DNA from: Actinomyces capricornis
GTDB taxonomy: Bacteria; Actinomycetota; Actinomycetes; Actinomycetales; Actinomycetaceae
Length of the DNA: 64,000 nucleotides
Direction of reading: 5' to 3'
NCBI RefSeq assembly: GCF_019974135.1
Contig: NZ_AP025017.1
Coordinates: 186,001 to 250,000 of the forward strand
The number at the start of each line of letters is the position of its first letter. Position 1 is the stretch's first letter. Under the pieces are notes generated by a model, which was given only the letters and a program-made list of their open reading frames with translations, was not told the DNA's origin and made no database searches. Both the position numbers and the translations under genes were made by a program. This document shows positions 44,172 through 52,984 of the stretch, piece by piece.

Positions 44172-45146
44172 TCACTGGCCCTCCTGGGCCGCCGGATCGG
44201 CGTCCTGGGCCTGCTGGTCCACCTGGGCGAAGATCTCGCGGCCCTCGCCCAGGCCCTCCCATCGATCGATGGGCCAGATGACGGACTTGGCCACGCCCAC
44301 GATGTTCTCCCGGGGCACGAAGCCGCCGTGGGCGTCGGTGCGGTGGAAGCGGGAGTCGGCGGAGTTGGAGCGGTTGTCCCCCATGACCCACACATGCCCC
44401 TCGGGCACGACGACGTCGAAGGGCACCTCGGAGGCCAGAGTGCCGGGCTTGAGGTAGGACTCGTCCACGGGGACGCCGTTGACGCTCAGGGAGCCCTGTC
44501 CATCGGCCACGATGTGGTCTCCGCCCACGCCGATGACGCGCTTGATGAGGTGGTGCCCGGTGTCCTGGGGCAGGAGCCGGACGAGCTCGAGGGTGTCCTG
44601 GAGCAGGCCGCGCAGGCCGGTGGGCTCGGTGACATCCAGCCAGTTGTCGGGGTCGGTGAAGACCACGACGTCGCCCCGCTCGATCTGCTCGGAGTCGTAC
44701 ATGGTCACCGCCACCTGGTCCCCTGAGCGCAGGGTGTCCTCCATGGAGCCCGAGGGGATCTCATAGGTCTGCAGGACGTAGGTCTTGAACAGCGCCGCGA
44801 GGAGCAGGATGACGACGAAGACGGTCAGGGTGGAGGGGAAGCGCAGGCGTGGGCGGCGCGGCTCGGGGGCGGCCGGGGCGATGGATGGCACGGGGCGCCG
44901 TCGGGGCGGGATGGAGGGGGGCAGGACGGCGGGGGCCGCGAGCTCCTCGAGGTGCTCGGCGCCCTCCGGACCATCTGGGCCATCGGGCTGGTCATCGCCC
45001 GGGTCGGCCGCGTCCTGTGGCGAGGGGCTGGTGGGGGCACTGGCCGCGGTGCGGACGGGAGCCTCGTCCTCATCGAGGGTGGGGGCCAGCTCCGGGCGGG
45101 CAGGCGCGGGAGGGCTGCCGGGGGCATCGTCGTGCGGTGCTCTCAC
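44172..45146 (-). CDS. lepB: Type I signal peptidase, first copy
   Basis: 324 residues. A ~100-residue acidic, Pro-rich cytoplasmic region precedes one membrane segment (108-125). The catalytic Ser is Ser134 in [10 protein letters not shown] and the general base Lys202 in [22 protein letters not shown] is the box D region. It releases signal peptides from exported proteins. The core from [18 protein letters not shown] to the [12 protein letters not shown] region is almost the same as in the second copy at 45768, while both ends differ. In Actinomyces oris such a pair has divided roles, one copy serving pilus assembly; which copy this matches cannot be decided here. Confidence 0.95.
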   Translation of the reverse strand: MRAPHDDAPGSPPAPARPELAPTLDEDEAPVRTAASAPTSPSPQDAADPGDDQPDGPDGPEGAEHLEELAAPAVLPPSIPPRRRPVPSIAPAAPEPRRPRLRFPSTLTVFVVILLLAALFKTYVLQTYEIPSGSMEDTLRSGDQVAVTMYDSEQIERGDVVVFTDPDNWLDVTEPTGLRGLLQDTLELVRLLPQDTGHHLIKRVIGVGGDHIVADGQGSLSVNGVPVDESYLKPGTLASEVPFDVVVPEGHVWVMGDNRSNSADSRFHRTDAHGGFVPRENIVGVAKSVIWPIDRWEGLGEGREIFAQVDQQAQDADPAAQEGQ

Positions 45147-45286
45147 CGTCTCCCTTTCCTCGTCATGGGCGGCCTGGTCCTGTGCTGGGTTCAGTTGGTC
45201 GGGTCGGGGGTGGGGGGCGCCCAGGCGTTGGGACGCCGGGGGCGGGCCGCCTGGTGGGGTGGTGCGACGGGCCGCTGATGCAGGCG

Positions 45287-45313
45287 GCCCCGGGGCCTGG
45301 CCGGCCCCGGGGC
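45287..45313 (-). terminator. rplS terminator
   Basis: GCCCCGGGGCC (45287-45297) pairs perfectly with GGCCCCGGGGC (45303-45313) around a five-base loop; 18 bases beyond the rplS stop. Each arm is also self-complementary, so other folds are possible. It implies that lepB downstream has its own promoter in 45147-45286. Confidence 0.65.
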
Positions 45314-45331
45314 GCTACCGGAGGCGAGGGC

Positions 45332-45679
45332 TCAGTCCTCGCGGCGCTCCTTGATCTTGGCCGCCTTGCCGCGCAGGTTGCGCAGGTAGTACAGCTTGGC
45401 GCGACGCACGCGGCCGCGGGTGACCACCTCGATCTTGTCGATGGAGGGGGTGTGGACCGGGAAGGTGCGCTCGACGCCGACGCCGAAGGAGACCTTGCGG
45501 ATGGTGAAGGTCTCAGAGACGCCCGAGCCCTGGCGGGCGATGACGACTCCCTGGAAGACCTGCACACGGCTGCGCGAGCCCTCCACGACCCGCACGTGCA
45601 CCTTGAGGGTGTCACCGGGGCGGAAGGACGGGATGTCGTCGCGCAGGGAGGCCTGGTTGATCTGGTCGATCAGGTTCAT
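45332..45679 (-). CDS. rplS: 50S ribosomal protein L19
   Basis: 115 residues from ATG 45679, chosen over GTG 45691 because GGAGAG then sits five bases upstream. The family signature is [20 protein letters not shown] followed by [13 protein letters not shown] and [21 protein letters not shown]19 lies at the interface of the subunits. It stands between two signal peptidase genes, where only one is usual. Confidence 0.97.
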   Translation of the reverse strand: MNLIDQINQASLRDDIPSFRPGDTLKVHVRVVEGSRSRVQVFQGVVIARQGSGVSETFTIRKVSFGVGVERTFPVHTPSIDKIEVVTRGRVRRAKLYYLRNLRGKAAKIKERRED

Positions 45680-45767
45680 GGTTCTCTCCACACCCGTGCC
45701 ACTGGTCAGGGGTGCTTGTCCGGCGGCGCGTATGCCACGGACCGCAGAGGGCCGGCTCGCGCCGAGA

Positions 45768-46823
45768 TCAGGATGCCCGAGAGTCTCCTGAGTGCAGAGC
45801 CGCCCCAGTGGCGGAGGCCGTGCGGAGCCCCAGAGCCCGCTCAGTGTGCCACAGGCGCCCGGGGAGCGGCGAGACCCCCGGGACCGACGTGCCGGAGTTC
45901 ACGCCTGCGGGGGCACCGACCACGGCCGATGGTGCAGTGGGGTCCTCGGAGGCACCGGCGGGGGCGGGGGCCTCGGCGTCGGGCACCTCGGAGAAGGCCT
46001 GCTCCCCCTGGGACAGGCCCGCCCAGTGCCCCACCGGCCAGACCACGGACTTGGCCACGCCGATGACGTTGCCCAGGGGGACGAAGCCGCCGTGGGCGTC
46101 GGTGCGGTGGAAGCGGGAGTCGGCGGAGTTGGAGCGGTTGTCCCCCATGACCCACACGTGCCCCTCGGGCACGACGACGTCGAAGGGCACCTCGGAGGCC
46201 AGGCGGCCCGGCTTGAGGTAGGACTCGTCCACGGGGACGCCGTTGACGCTCAGGGAGCCCTCGCCGTCGGCCACGACATGATCCCCGGGCAGGCCGATGA
46301 CGCGCTTGATGAGGTGGTGGCCCGCGTCCCGGGGCAGGATGCGCACGGCCTCCAGGATGTCCTGGCCCAGGCCGCGCAGGCCGGTGGGCTCGGTGACATC
46401 CAGCCAGTTGTCGGGGTCGGTGAAGACCACGACATCGCCCCGCTCGATCCGCTCGGCGTCGTACATGGTCACCGCCACGCGGTCCCCCTCCACGAGGGTG
46501 TCCTCCATGGAGCCCGAGGGGATGATGAAGGTCTGGACGATGAAGGTCCGCACCAGGGCCACGATGACAACGGCGCCCACCACGTACATGGCGGTGATCC
46601 CCCAGCGCACCAGGCGGGCCTGCACGGGGCCCAGGGCCGGCCCGGCGCCCTGCTCCTGGTCACCAGCCTCCGCGGCGTCCCGCTCCTGGTCGGTACTTTC
46701 ACCGGCCCGATCGGCCTCATCGGCACTGCCGGCTGCGCTGGCCCTGTCGGTATGCGTCTCAATCATGCGGTCCCTGCTGCCATCCTCAGTCGCGTTCTCA
46801 GTGCCGTCCTCATCCCGTCTCAC
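45768..46823 (-). CDS. lepB: Type I signal peptidase, second copy
   Basis: 351 residues if the GTG at 46823, which overlaps the trmD stop by GTGA, is used; ATG 46766 (332 residues, with AGGGA upstream) is nearly as good. One membrane segment follows an acidic N-terminus. The catalytic Ser is in [11 protein letters not shown] and the Lys in [13 protein letters not shown]. The core matches the copy at 44172 for about 150 residues with few changes, but the last 70 residues ([20 protein letters not shown] and onward) are a separate Pro/Ala-rich tail. Coupled to trmD and about 90 bases before rplS. Confidence 0.94.
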   Translation of the reverse strand: MRRDEDGTENATEDGSRDRMIETHTDRASAAGSADEADRAGESTDQERDAAEAGDQEQGAGPALGPVQARLVRWGITAMYVVGAVVIVALVRTFIVQTFIIPSGSMEDTLVEGDRVAVTMYDAERIERGDVVVFTDPDNWLDVTEPTGLRGLGQDILEAVRILPRDAGHHLIKRVIGLPGDHVVADGEGSLSVNGVPVDESYLKPGRLASEVPFDVVVPEGHVWVMGDNRSNSADSRFHRTDAHGGFVPLGNVIGVAKSVVWPVGHWAGLSQGEQAFSEVPDAEAPAPAGASEDPTAPSAVVGAPAGVNSGTSVPGVSPLPGRLWHTERALGLRTASATGAALHSGDSRAS

Positions 46824-48277
46824 GCGGTGCCCCTGGTGCTCCCCGCCGTCGACGCCGCGGTGGGCTCGGGCCGGCGGACCATGACGACGTCGCGGCACAC
46901 CTGCTCCCCCACTCGGTAGTCCCGCGCACCCTCGGCGGTGAAGCCCGAGCGCCGGTAGGCCTTCTGGGCGCGCCTGTTGCCGGTGGCGGTGCCCAGCCAC
47001 ACCAGGTCGGCGCCGCGGTCCGCGGCGTGGGCGACGGCGGCCTCCAGGAGGGCCGAGGCCAGTCCGGAGCCGCGCATGGCCGCATCGACGTAGACCTTGG
47101 ACAGCTCGGCGACCAGCTCCTGGGGCCCGGCGGCCAGGCCGGGCGGGCACTCATCCAGGCCGCGGGGCATGGCCCCGCTGTCATCGGGGGCCTCCATGAT
47201 GACCGCGCTGTAGCCCACCAGAGGGCACTGCGGGGCCGGGGCCTCGGCCGGGAGCCCGGCCGGCGGGGGGCTGTGCGGGAGCTCGGCGACGAAGAGGCCG
47301 ACGCGCTCGTCCTCGATCCAGGAGGCGAACAGCTCGGAGGTCAGGTGGGTCTCCACGTGCCGGCGGATGTACTCCGGCGGGATGTGTCCGGGGCAGGCGT
47401 CGGGGAAGGTGCGGGCCGCCAGGGCCACGAGACGGTCCACATCCGCAGGTCGGGCGGGCCGGATCGTCACCGGGCGCGGGTGGGCCGCGCTGCGGGGCGC
47501 GAGCCACCCGTGGGCGGCCAGGGCGGCGCGGTCGGCGGCGTCCAGGGCGGCGGCGTCCAGGGCGGCAATGAGGTCGGGGCGGCGCGCGGCGGTGCGGGCG
47601 ATGGACTGGTCGCGGCGGGCGCGGGCGATGCGCCCGTGGTCCCCGCTGAGCAGGACGGGGTCGACCTCCAGGCCCCGCCAGGTGGTGGGGCGGGTGTGGA
47701 CCTCGTACTCCAGCAGCCCCGAGGCCCCGTGGGACTCCTCGACCACGGAGTCCGGGTTGCCCAGGACCCCGGGCAGCAGGCGGGCGACGGCCTCGATGAT
47801 GACCAGTGCGGCGGCCTCTCCCCCGTTGAGGACGTAGTCCCCGATGCTCAGCTCGCGCACCTCCACTCCCTGCTGGGCGTAGTGGCGGGCCACGCGCCCA
47901 TCGATGCCCTCGTAGCGCCCGCAGGCGACGACCAGGTGCTGGGCGCCGGCCAACTCCTCGGCGGTTCGCTGGGTGAAGACCTCGCCGGCCGGGGTCGGGA
48001 TGATGAGCACCGGCCGGGGCGGTGCCCCATCGGCGGCATCGGGGCCCGGGGCCACCAGGATGTCGTCGAGGGCCCGACCCCAGATGTCGGGCTTCATCAC
48101 CATGCCCGCTCCCCCGCCGATCGGGGTGTCGTCAACAGTGCGGTGGCGGTCGGTGGTCCATTCACGCAGGTCGTGGACGGTCAGGTCGAGTGCCCCACCG
48201 GCCGCGGCCCTGCCGATGAGGGACAGGTCCAGGGCGCGCAGGTAGTCGGGGAAGATCGTGACGACGTCGATCCTCAC
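46820..48277 (-). CDS. trmD: tRNA (guanine-N1)-methyltransferase fused to a GNAT acetyltransferase
   Basis: 485 residues, twice the usual length. Residues 1-265 are a complete TrmD: MRIDVVTIFPDYLRAL, GGGAGMVMKPDIW, CGRYEGIDGRV, and the knot LSIGDYVLNGGEAAALVIIEAV. It makes m1G37 in tRNAs. From about residue 270 (VTIRPARPADVDRLVALAARTF) a GNAT domain begins, with VYVDAAMRGSGLASALLEAAV as the acetyl-CoA loop and GNRRAQKAYRRSGFTAEG near the end. No stop or start codon separates the two. The acetyltransferase substrate is unknown. Overlaps rimM and lepB by four bases each. Confidence 0.95.
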   Translation of the reverse strand: MRIDVVTIFPDYLRALDLSLIGRAAAGGALDLTVHDLREWTTDRHRTVDDTPIGGGAGMVMKPDIWGRALDDILVAPGPDAADGAPPRPVLIIPTPAGEVFTQRTAEELAGAQHLVVACGRYEGIDGRVARHYAQQGVEVRELSIGDYVLNGGEAAALVIIEAVARLLPGVLGNPDSVVEESHGASGLLEYEVHTRPTTWRGLEVDPVLLSGDHGRIARARRDQSIARTAARRPDLIAALDAAALDAADRAALAAHGWLAPRSAAHPRPVTIRPARPADVDRLVALAARTFPDACPGHIPPEYIRRHVETHLTSELFASWIEDERVGLFVAELPHSPPPAGLPAEAPAPQCPLVGYSAVIMEAPDDSGAMPRGLDECPPGLAAGPQELVAELSKVYVDAAMRGSGLASALLEAAVAHAADRGADLVWLGTATGNRRAQKAYRRSGFTAEGARDYRVGEQVCRDVVMVRRPEPTAASTAGSTRGTA

Positions 48278-48840
48278 CGGCGCCCCCCGGTGCCGGAGGC
48301 GTCCCCAGCAGCCTCATCAGTCTCGTCATCATCCTCGGGGAACAGGCCGCCGGGCGGGTCGAGGGTGACGGTTCCGCCCTCCGGATCGACCTGGGGCACG
48401 AGCGCGGCGACGAAGGGGACGGCGACGCGCCGGCCCCGGGGGGTGCGCACGACGAGCCGGTCCTGGGCCACGCCGGGCTCCAGGTCGACGACCTCGCCCA
48501 TGTGCTCCCCCTGGGTGGACAGGGCGCGCAGGCCGATGAGCTGGTGGCGGTACCAGGACTCCTCGTCGTCCTGGTCGTTCTCCTCATCGGTGTCCACCAG
48601 CAGGCGCACTCCCCGCAGGGCCTCGGCGGCGGTGCGGTCGCGGGCCTGGTCGAAGGCGGCGAACCAGCGGGTGCCGTCGAAGCGCAGGCGGGAGACCGTC
48701 AGGGGCCCGGCCGAGGCGGGGTCGGTGGGCAGGCTGGTCCCCTCGGCCAGGCGCCCGGCGGGATCGTCCGTGCGGATCTCAAGGCGGACCTCGCCCTTGA
48801 GGGCGTGGGCCGGGCCGATGACGGCGACGGTGAGCAGCAC
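48274..48840 (-). CDS. rimM: Ribosome maturation factor RimM
   Basis: 188 residues from GTG 48840, preceded by GGAGA; an earlier GTG/ATG at 48879 adds residues without family match. The N-terminal domain begins VAVIGPAHALKGEVRLEIRTDDP, and the PRC-barrel is RHQLIGLRALSTQGEHMGEVVDLEPG. RimM assists 30S head assembly. An acidic stretch (DTDEENDQDDEESW) sits between the two domains. Coupled to trmD by ATGA. Confidence 0.94.
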   Translation of the reverse strand: MLLTVAVIGPAHALKGEVRLEIRTDDPAGRLAEGTSLPTDPASAGPLTVSRLRFDGTRWFAAFDQARDRTAAEALRGVRLLVDTDEENDQDDEESWYRHQLIGLRALSTQGEHMGEVVDLEPGVAQDRLVVRTPRGRRVAVPFVAALVPQVDPEGGTVTLDPPGGLFPEDDDETDEAAGDASGTGGRR

Positions 48841-49161
48841 CTGGTCTCCAATGCGTGCAGGCGGATGGACTGGCCCCAACCTACCGTGCCCGGGCCGGTG
48901 GGCCGCGCTGGGCGGGTGTGAGGTATCCGCGATGCGGCCTGCCCCACCCTGCTCGCCCTGCGGCCGGGTCCGGAGGCCCGGCCGCGGGCGGGGGCGTGGG
49001 AGGTCTCAGAGCACAGGGCCGGGACCGGGCCGCCACTGCCGGCACAGTCGGCAGGCTCGGCGCGGGCAGCCCGGGCAGCGCCCGGCCATGCCTAGGGCAG
49101 CACACGCGCAGTGCCCGGCCCCTGGGCAGGGGCCGGGCACTGCGGTGATGTCGGGCTGGGC
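48841..49161. other. 321-bp gap between rimM and the KH gene
   Basis: Holds the terminator of rpsP-KH at 49107-49144 and, upstream of rimM on minus, a TAGGTT -10-like box near 48886-48881 within GGTAGGTTGGG. No gene is supported in the rest. Confidence 0.5.
49107..49144 (-). terminator. Terminator after the KH gene
   Basis: Perfect 16-bp stem (49107-49122 with 49129-49144, arms starting CGCAGTGCCCGG) and a six-base loop, 18 bases past the stop. One of the most stable hairpins here. It separates rpsP-KH from rimM-trmD. Confidence 0.8.
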
Positions 49162-49398
49162 TCAGCGCCGGTCGGTGTCGACGACGTCGACGCGCACCGG
49201 CGAGTCGGCCAGGGCGCCCACGACGGTGCGCAGGGCCCGGGCTGTGCGCCCTGAGCGGCCGATGACGCGGCCGAGGTCCTCGGGGTTGACCCGCACCTCG
49301 AGCAGGTCGCCGCGCCGCAGCGAGCGGGAGGTGACGGTGACGTCGTCGGGATTGTCGACGATGCCGCGCACGAGGTGCTCGAGGGCGTCAGCCAGCAT
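49162..49398 (-). CDS. khpA: KH-domain RNA-binding protein KhpA
   Basis: 78 residues, essentially one type-II KH domain, with the GxxG loop as VIGRSGRTARALRTV. It lies directly after rpsP with one base between stop and start. In Gram-positive bacteria KhpA pairs with KhpB/Jag and binds many transcripts, influencing division and cell length. Confidence 0.93.
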   Translation of the reverse strand: MLADALEHLVRGIVDNPDDVTVTSRSLRRGDLLEVRVNPEDLGRVIGRSGRTARALRTVVGALADSPVRVDVVDTDRR

Positions 49399-49399
49399 C

Positions 49400-49885
49400 T
49401 CAGGCCTCCTCGGACGCCTCGGCGCCGTCCTCGGAGGAGGTCTGCTCGGGCTGCTCGGAGGCCTCGGCCGATTCCGCGGCCTCCGCCTCCTTCTCAGCCT
49501 TGGCCTTGGCCTCCGCGGCGGCGGCCTTGCGCTTCTCGGCGTCGGCGGCGGCGGCCTTGACGGCCTCCTGCTTGGCGACCGAGGCGGCCTCGGCGTCCTT
49601 GACCTTCAAGGTGCCCTCGGCACCGGCCAGGCCCTTGAAGGCCTGGTAGTCGCCGGTGATCTTCAGCAGCTTGAAGACGGCGTCGGTGGGCTGGGCGCCC
49701 ACGCCGAGCCAGTACTGGGCGCGCTCGGAGTCGATGCGGATGAGCGAGGGCTCCTGCATCGGGTCGTACAGACCAATCTCCTCGATGACACGGCCGTCGC
49801 GCTTCTTACGGGAGTCGAGGACGACGACCCGGTAGAAGGGGGCGAACTTCTTGCCCATGCGCTTGAGGCGAATCTTGACTGCCAC
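49400..49885 (-). CDS. rpsP: 30S ribosomal protein S16
   Basis: 161 residues, GTG start at 49885 with AGGAG nine bases upstream. The conserved core [37 protein letters not shown] and [21 protein letters not shown] is complete within the first 85 residues. The remaining ~75 residues are an Ala/Glu/Lys helix-like tail ending in an acidic stretch, twice the length of the ordinary protein; similar tails exist in other actinobacterial S16. First gene of rpsP-khpA. Confidence 0.96.
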   Translation of the reverse strand: MAVKIRLKRMGKKFAPFYRVVVLDSRKKRDGRVIEEIGLYDPMQEPSLIRIDSERAQYWLGVGAQPTDAVFKLLKITGDYQAFKGLAGAEGTLKVKDAEAASVAKQEAVKAAAADAEKRKAAAAEAKAKAEKEAEAAESAEASEQPEQTSSEDGAEASEEA

Positions 49886-50258
49886 TTGGTGGAACTCCTG
49901 GTTCTGGATGGTTTGGCGCGCGCTGGTCCCCGGTGGGGTCAAGCAACGGTTTCCGGCGTGAGCCGAGACGCGACCGGGGCCGGGAGAGGGACCGACGTCC
50001 AGCCGAGTACAGCGGGAGATTTTGCCAGAGGGCGGGCGGTGGCCGCCACCTCCCCGCGCTCCGATCCGCCCGTCCACCGTGCGAGATCGCCCACAGGGCT
50101 CGAGCGCCCGTCACGGGCCCCATGCCCCATCCCATCCCTCCCCGCGCGATCCCATCGTCTCATCTCGTCTCACCGCTGAACCGGTGGGATCCTCACGCGA
50201 CTGGGGTTGGGCGCGCCAAAGCCCAGGCCCGGGAGCAGGATGAGGGGATAATCCTCCT
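49886..50258. other. 373-bp divergent intergenic region
   Basis: Lies between rpsP (minus) and the unknown gene at 50259 (plus) at the edge of an accessory block. It contains the -10 box of the plus gene and presumably the rpsP promoter; an A/T-rich patch on minus near 50030 is the best place for it. No gene or strong repeat is seen. Confidence 0.5.
50247..50252 (+). promoter_or_regulatory. -10 box of the 50259 gene (leaderless)
   Basis: GATAAT, six bases before the GTG, so the transcript would begin at the start codon. No ribosome site exists upstream. Confidence 0.5.
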
Positions 50259-51707
50259 GTGAGACCCCGCCCCCGCTCCATCAGGCCGCCGGGCGCACCC
50301 ACCTCGATCCGGCCGCCGAAGAACCCCGATACCCCCAGAGCGCTGGGAAGGCCGGGCGCGACCAGGCCTCCGGGCGGATCGGGGCGCCCCGTCCCGCGCC
50401 TGATCATCGGAGCCACCATCTGCGCTGTCGTGATCTCCCTGGCCCTGGCCGGAGCCCATGCGATCCGCTCCCTGCTCCTCTCGCACGCGCCGACCGCCAC
50501 CGCAACGGACAGCCAGGCCGACAAAGGCTGCTCAGCGTCAGCCAGCCTCGGAGTTTCCGAGGATCTGCGACTGTGGGAGGAGTCGTGGCGCATGGACAGT
50601 GGCGCCGGCGACTGGTTCGAGAGTCCCGATTGGACCGTCTTCTCCCAGGGCGACTGCCTGATCCTGTCCACTCGGGAGGAGAGCTCGACGACGCTCCTCC
50701 GGGGGTACCGGATCACCGAGAGCGGGCCGGTACAGCTCTGGGAGTCCCGGGACACCGATATCAGTGAGATCTATGAGGGGCTCCCCTGGTGGGGTGGCAG
50801 GATCCCCGTCTACGAAGGACTCCTGGATCCTGCGACAGGGGAGGTCTCCGACGCTCCCTGGCCCACCGGGAGCCGGAACGCCGTGCCCATCGACGAGGAG
50901 CTCATCGTCGTATGCGGCCGCCCGAGCGCGGTGAGCACCGAGCCCCCCACCTGCAGTGCCTGGGAGTGGAATGAGGGCAGTCCCAGCGAGCGCTGGTCAA
51001 GGACCTACACGGATAGCGAGGACGTCACACCGTTTCGCGGGCACGGGGTGGGCGGCGGCCCCGACCAGGGCTCGGTCGTCGTGTCCACGGACGCTGGGCG
51101 CACAGTGTCCTTCATGTCATTGGCTGATGGCACGGTACGAGGGGGGTGGCCGACGAGGATTGAGGGCCAGGAGTCCCCGGCGGCCTATATCCCAGCCTCG
51201 GACGGATGGGTGCGCGTGGACGAGTCTCGCACCCAGGCGACGGCCATCGGTGCTCAGGGCCGCGAAGGCGAGACCTTCACCATCTCCAGGACCCCGGATG
51301 CACTGCTGCTCGTCGATGGCCAGGAACCGACGGTGGACCAGTTCCGGCGGGCCTACGAGTCCGGTGATACCTCCTGGGCCGACACGGTGCTGCATTGCGA
51401 GGATCTCTTCGAGTGCACCCTCAATGGCTCACCGATCGCCCTGCCGAGAGAGTCCTTCAGCTGGCAGGGCGTTGATGATGGCGCCTACCAGGGACTTGCC
51501 ACGCTCAGCGCGGATCGCCACGCGCTCTTGATCAGGACTGAGCGCAATACCATCAGCACCGTCATTCTCATCGATATCGAGACTGGCACCGCCACAGTCC
51601 CCGCTCACGCCTCCTCCCATCTGAGGCGAGGGACGTCCAGGGTGGATGAGGAGCTCATCCTCACGATTGAGGGATCCGAGGTCGTCGGCTACAGGCCCGT
51701 TCAGTAA
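50259..51707 (+). CDS. Unknown membrane-anchored protein with large outer domain
   Basis: 482 residues, not recognised. A Pro/Arg-rich cytoplasmic tail of about 45 residues, one hydrophobic segment (IIGATICAVVISLALAGA, ~49-66), then about 410 residues outside. The outer part repeats short segments of beta-strand with Trp/Asp/Gly turns (GDWFESPDWTVFSQGDCLIL, YRITESGPVQLWESR) and contains paired Cys, like a beta-propeller of the PQQ/Kelch type, though no clear repeat consensus exists. A/T-ending codons are commoner than in its neighbours, which hints at transfer. Starts an accessory block after rpsP. Confidence 0.7.
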   Translation: MRPRPRSIRPPGAPTSIRPPKNPDTPRALGRPGATRPPGGSGRPVPRLIIGATICAVVISLALAGAHAIRSLLLSHAPTATATDSQADKGCSASASLGVSEDLRLWEESWRMDSGAGDWFESPDWTVFSQGDCLILSTREESSTTLLRGYRITESGPVQLWESRDTDISEIYEGLPWWGGRIPVYEGLLDPATGEVSDAPWPTGSRNAVPIDEELIVVCGRPSAVSTEPPTCSAWEWNEGSPSERWSRTYTDSEDVTPFRGHGVGGGPDQGSVVVSTDAGRTVSFMSLADGTVRGGWPTRIEGQESPAAYIPASDGWVRVDESRTQATAIGAQGREGETFTISRTPDALLLVDGQEPTVDQFRRAYESGDTSWADTVLHCEDLFECTLNGSPIALPRESFSWQGVDDGAYQGLATLSADRHALLIRTERNTISTVILIDIETGTATVPAHASSHLRRGTSRVDEELILTIEGSEVVGYRPVQ

Positions 51708-51778
51708 CCGGCCATCCGGTACTCCCGGCTCGCTACTGACACGGCTACGGCGCCCGCAGGCCACCGGCGACCGACCCA

Positions 51779-51806
51779 TGACACCTGTCATCCCCAGGCG
51801 GTGACA
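51779..51806 (+). promoter_or_regulatory. TGACA/TGTCA motif cluster before the ABC cassette
   Basis: TGACA (51779-51783), TGTCA (51786-51790) and TGACA (51802-51806) lie 44-70 bases before the ATPase gene. The first two form an inverted pair with two bases between. Possible binding site for the response regulator encoded in the same cassette; the last copy could double as a -35. Confidence 0.35.
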
Positions 51807-51849
51807 GTGCTCAGTACCGGCTCCCGCCCCGGCGGATCACCCTGGGGCC

Positions 51850-52875
51850 ATGAGCACCACAGCCCCCACCCGCAACAGCCCCGCCCATCCCGCCACCGCC
51901 TCCACGCAGGCCGGCCCCGGCGCACCGCCCGCCACGAGCACCGGCCCCGCCGTGGAGATCACCGGCCTGGTCAAGACCTTCGGGAGCCTCCGGGCGGTCG
52001 ACGGCATCGACCTGACCGTGCGCCCTGGGGAGATCGTCGCCTTCCTGGGCCCCAATGGGGCCGGGAAGTCCACCACCCTGGACATCATCCTCGGCTTCAC
52101 CGCGGCCGACACCGGCACTGCCCGGGTCTTCGGCGCCGCGCCCGCCCAGGCCGCCAGGCGGATGCGCACCGGTGCCATCCTCCAGGAGGGCGGCCTCCTG
52201 CCCGACTACACGGTGAGCCAGACGATCAGCATCGTGGCCGCCATGCGCGGCGCCCGCCACGACATCGCCGCGGTCACCCGGCTGGCGGGGATCACGCCGA
52301 TCCTGCGCCGCAAGGTGGCCAAGTGCTCCGGTGGGGAGCGCCAGCGCCTGCGCCTGGCCCTGGCCCTGCTGGGCAACCCCGACCTCATGGTCCTCGATGA
52401 GCCCACGGCAGGCATGGATGTCACGGCGCGCCGGACCTTCTGGGCCGCGATCCGCGAGCGCGCCGCGGGCGACAGGGCCGTCCTCTTCGCCACGCACTAC
52501 CTCCAGGAGGCGGCGGACTTCGCCGACCGCATCATCATTATCAGCCATGGCCGCATCGTGGCGGCCGGCTCGGTCGATGAGGTGCGGGCCCTGGGCCAGG
52601 GCACCACGATCACGGCCACCTGGCCGGGGCTGGCCGGCGCCGCGCAGCTGCGCGAGGCGCTGGCCGAGGCGGGCCCGGCCGTTCTGGGCTCCCGCGTGCA
52701 CGGGGAGCACCTGGAGATCCGCACCAGCGCGCCCGACGACGTCGCCCGCCTCCTGCTGACCCGCACTCCCTGCCACCACCTGGGCATCACCGCCCTGAGC
52801 CTAGACGAGGTCTTCGCCGAGCTCGTCCACTCCCCCGCCGAGGATCCGGCAGAGGACCCCGCGCAGGCGGCCTGA
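51850..52875 (+). CDS. ABC transporter ATP-binding protein (drug/lipid exporter type)
   Basis: 341 residues. Walker A GPNGAGKST (67-75), a Q-loop (ILQEGGLLPDYTV), signature CSGGERQRLRLAL, Walker B LMVLDEPTAGMD and switch His in FATHYLQEAADF. The C-terminal ~90 residues are the accessory domain of DrrA/NatA-type exporters. It powers the permease encoded next. A Ser/Thr/Pro-rich N-terminus of 30 residues is not conserved. First gene of a four-gene cassette with its own sensor and regulator. Confidence 0.93.
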   Translation: MSTTAPTRNSPAHPATASTQAGPGAPPATSTGPAVEITGLVKTFGSLRAVDGIDLTVRPGEIVAFLGPNGAGKSTTLDIILGFTAADTGTARVFGAAPAQAARRMRTGAILQEGGLLPDYTVSQTISIVAAMRGARHDIAAVTRLAGITPILRRKVAKCSGGERQRLRLALALLGNPDLMVLDEPTAGMDVTARRTFWAAIRERAAGDRAVLFATHYLQEAADFADRIIIISHGRIVAAGSVDEVRALGQGTTITATWPGLAGAAQLREALAEAGPAVLGSRVHGEHLEIRTSAPDDVARLLLTRTPCHHLGITALSLDEVFAELVHSPAEDPAEDPAQAA

Positions 52876-52984
52876 TCCGGCCGGCCCGGACTTCCCCGGC
52901 GTCAGCCGCCGACAAACCGCCAGTCATCCGAGAACCGCATCCCAGCCACCCAAGAAAACCACCCAAGAAGATTCGGAGAGCATC

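Noticed and set aside
47027..50179. A 1050-codon plus frame across trmD, rimM and rpsP
   Set aside because: Crosses several strongly conserved genes on the other strand; Gly/Arg-rich without any domain.
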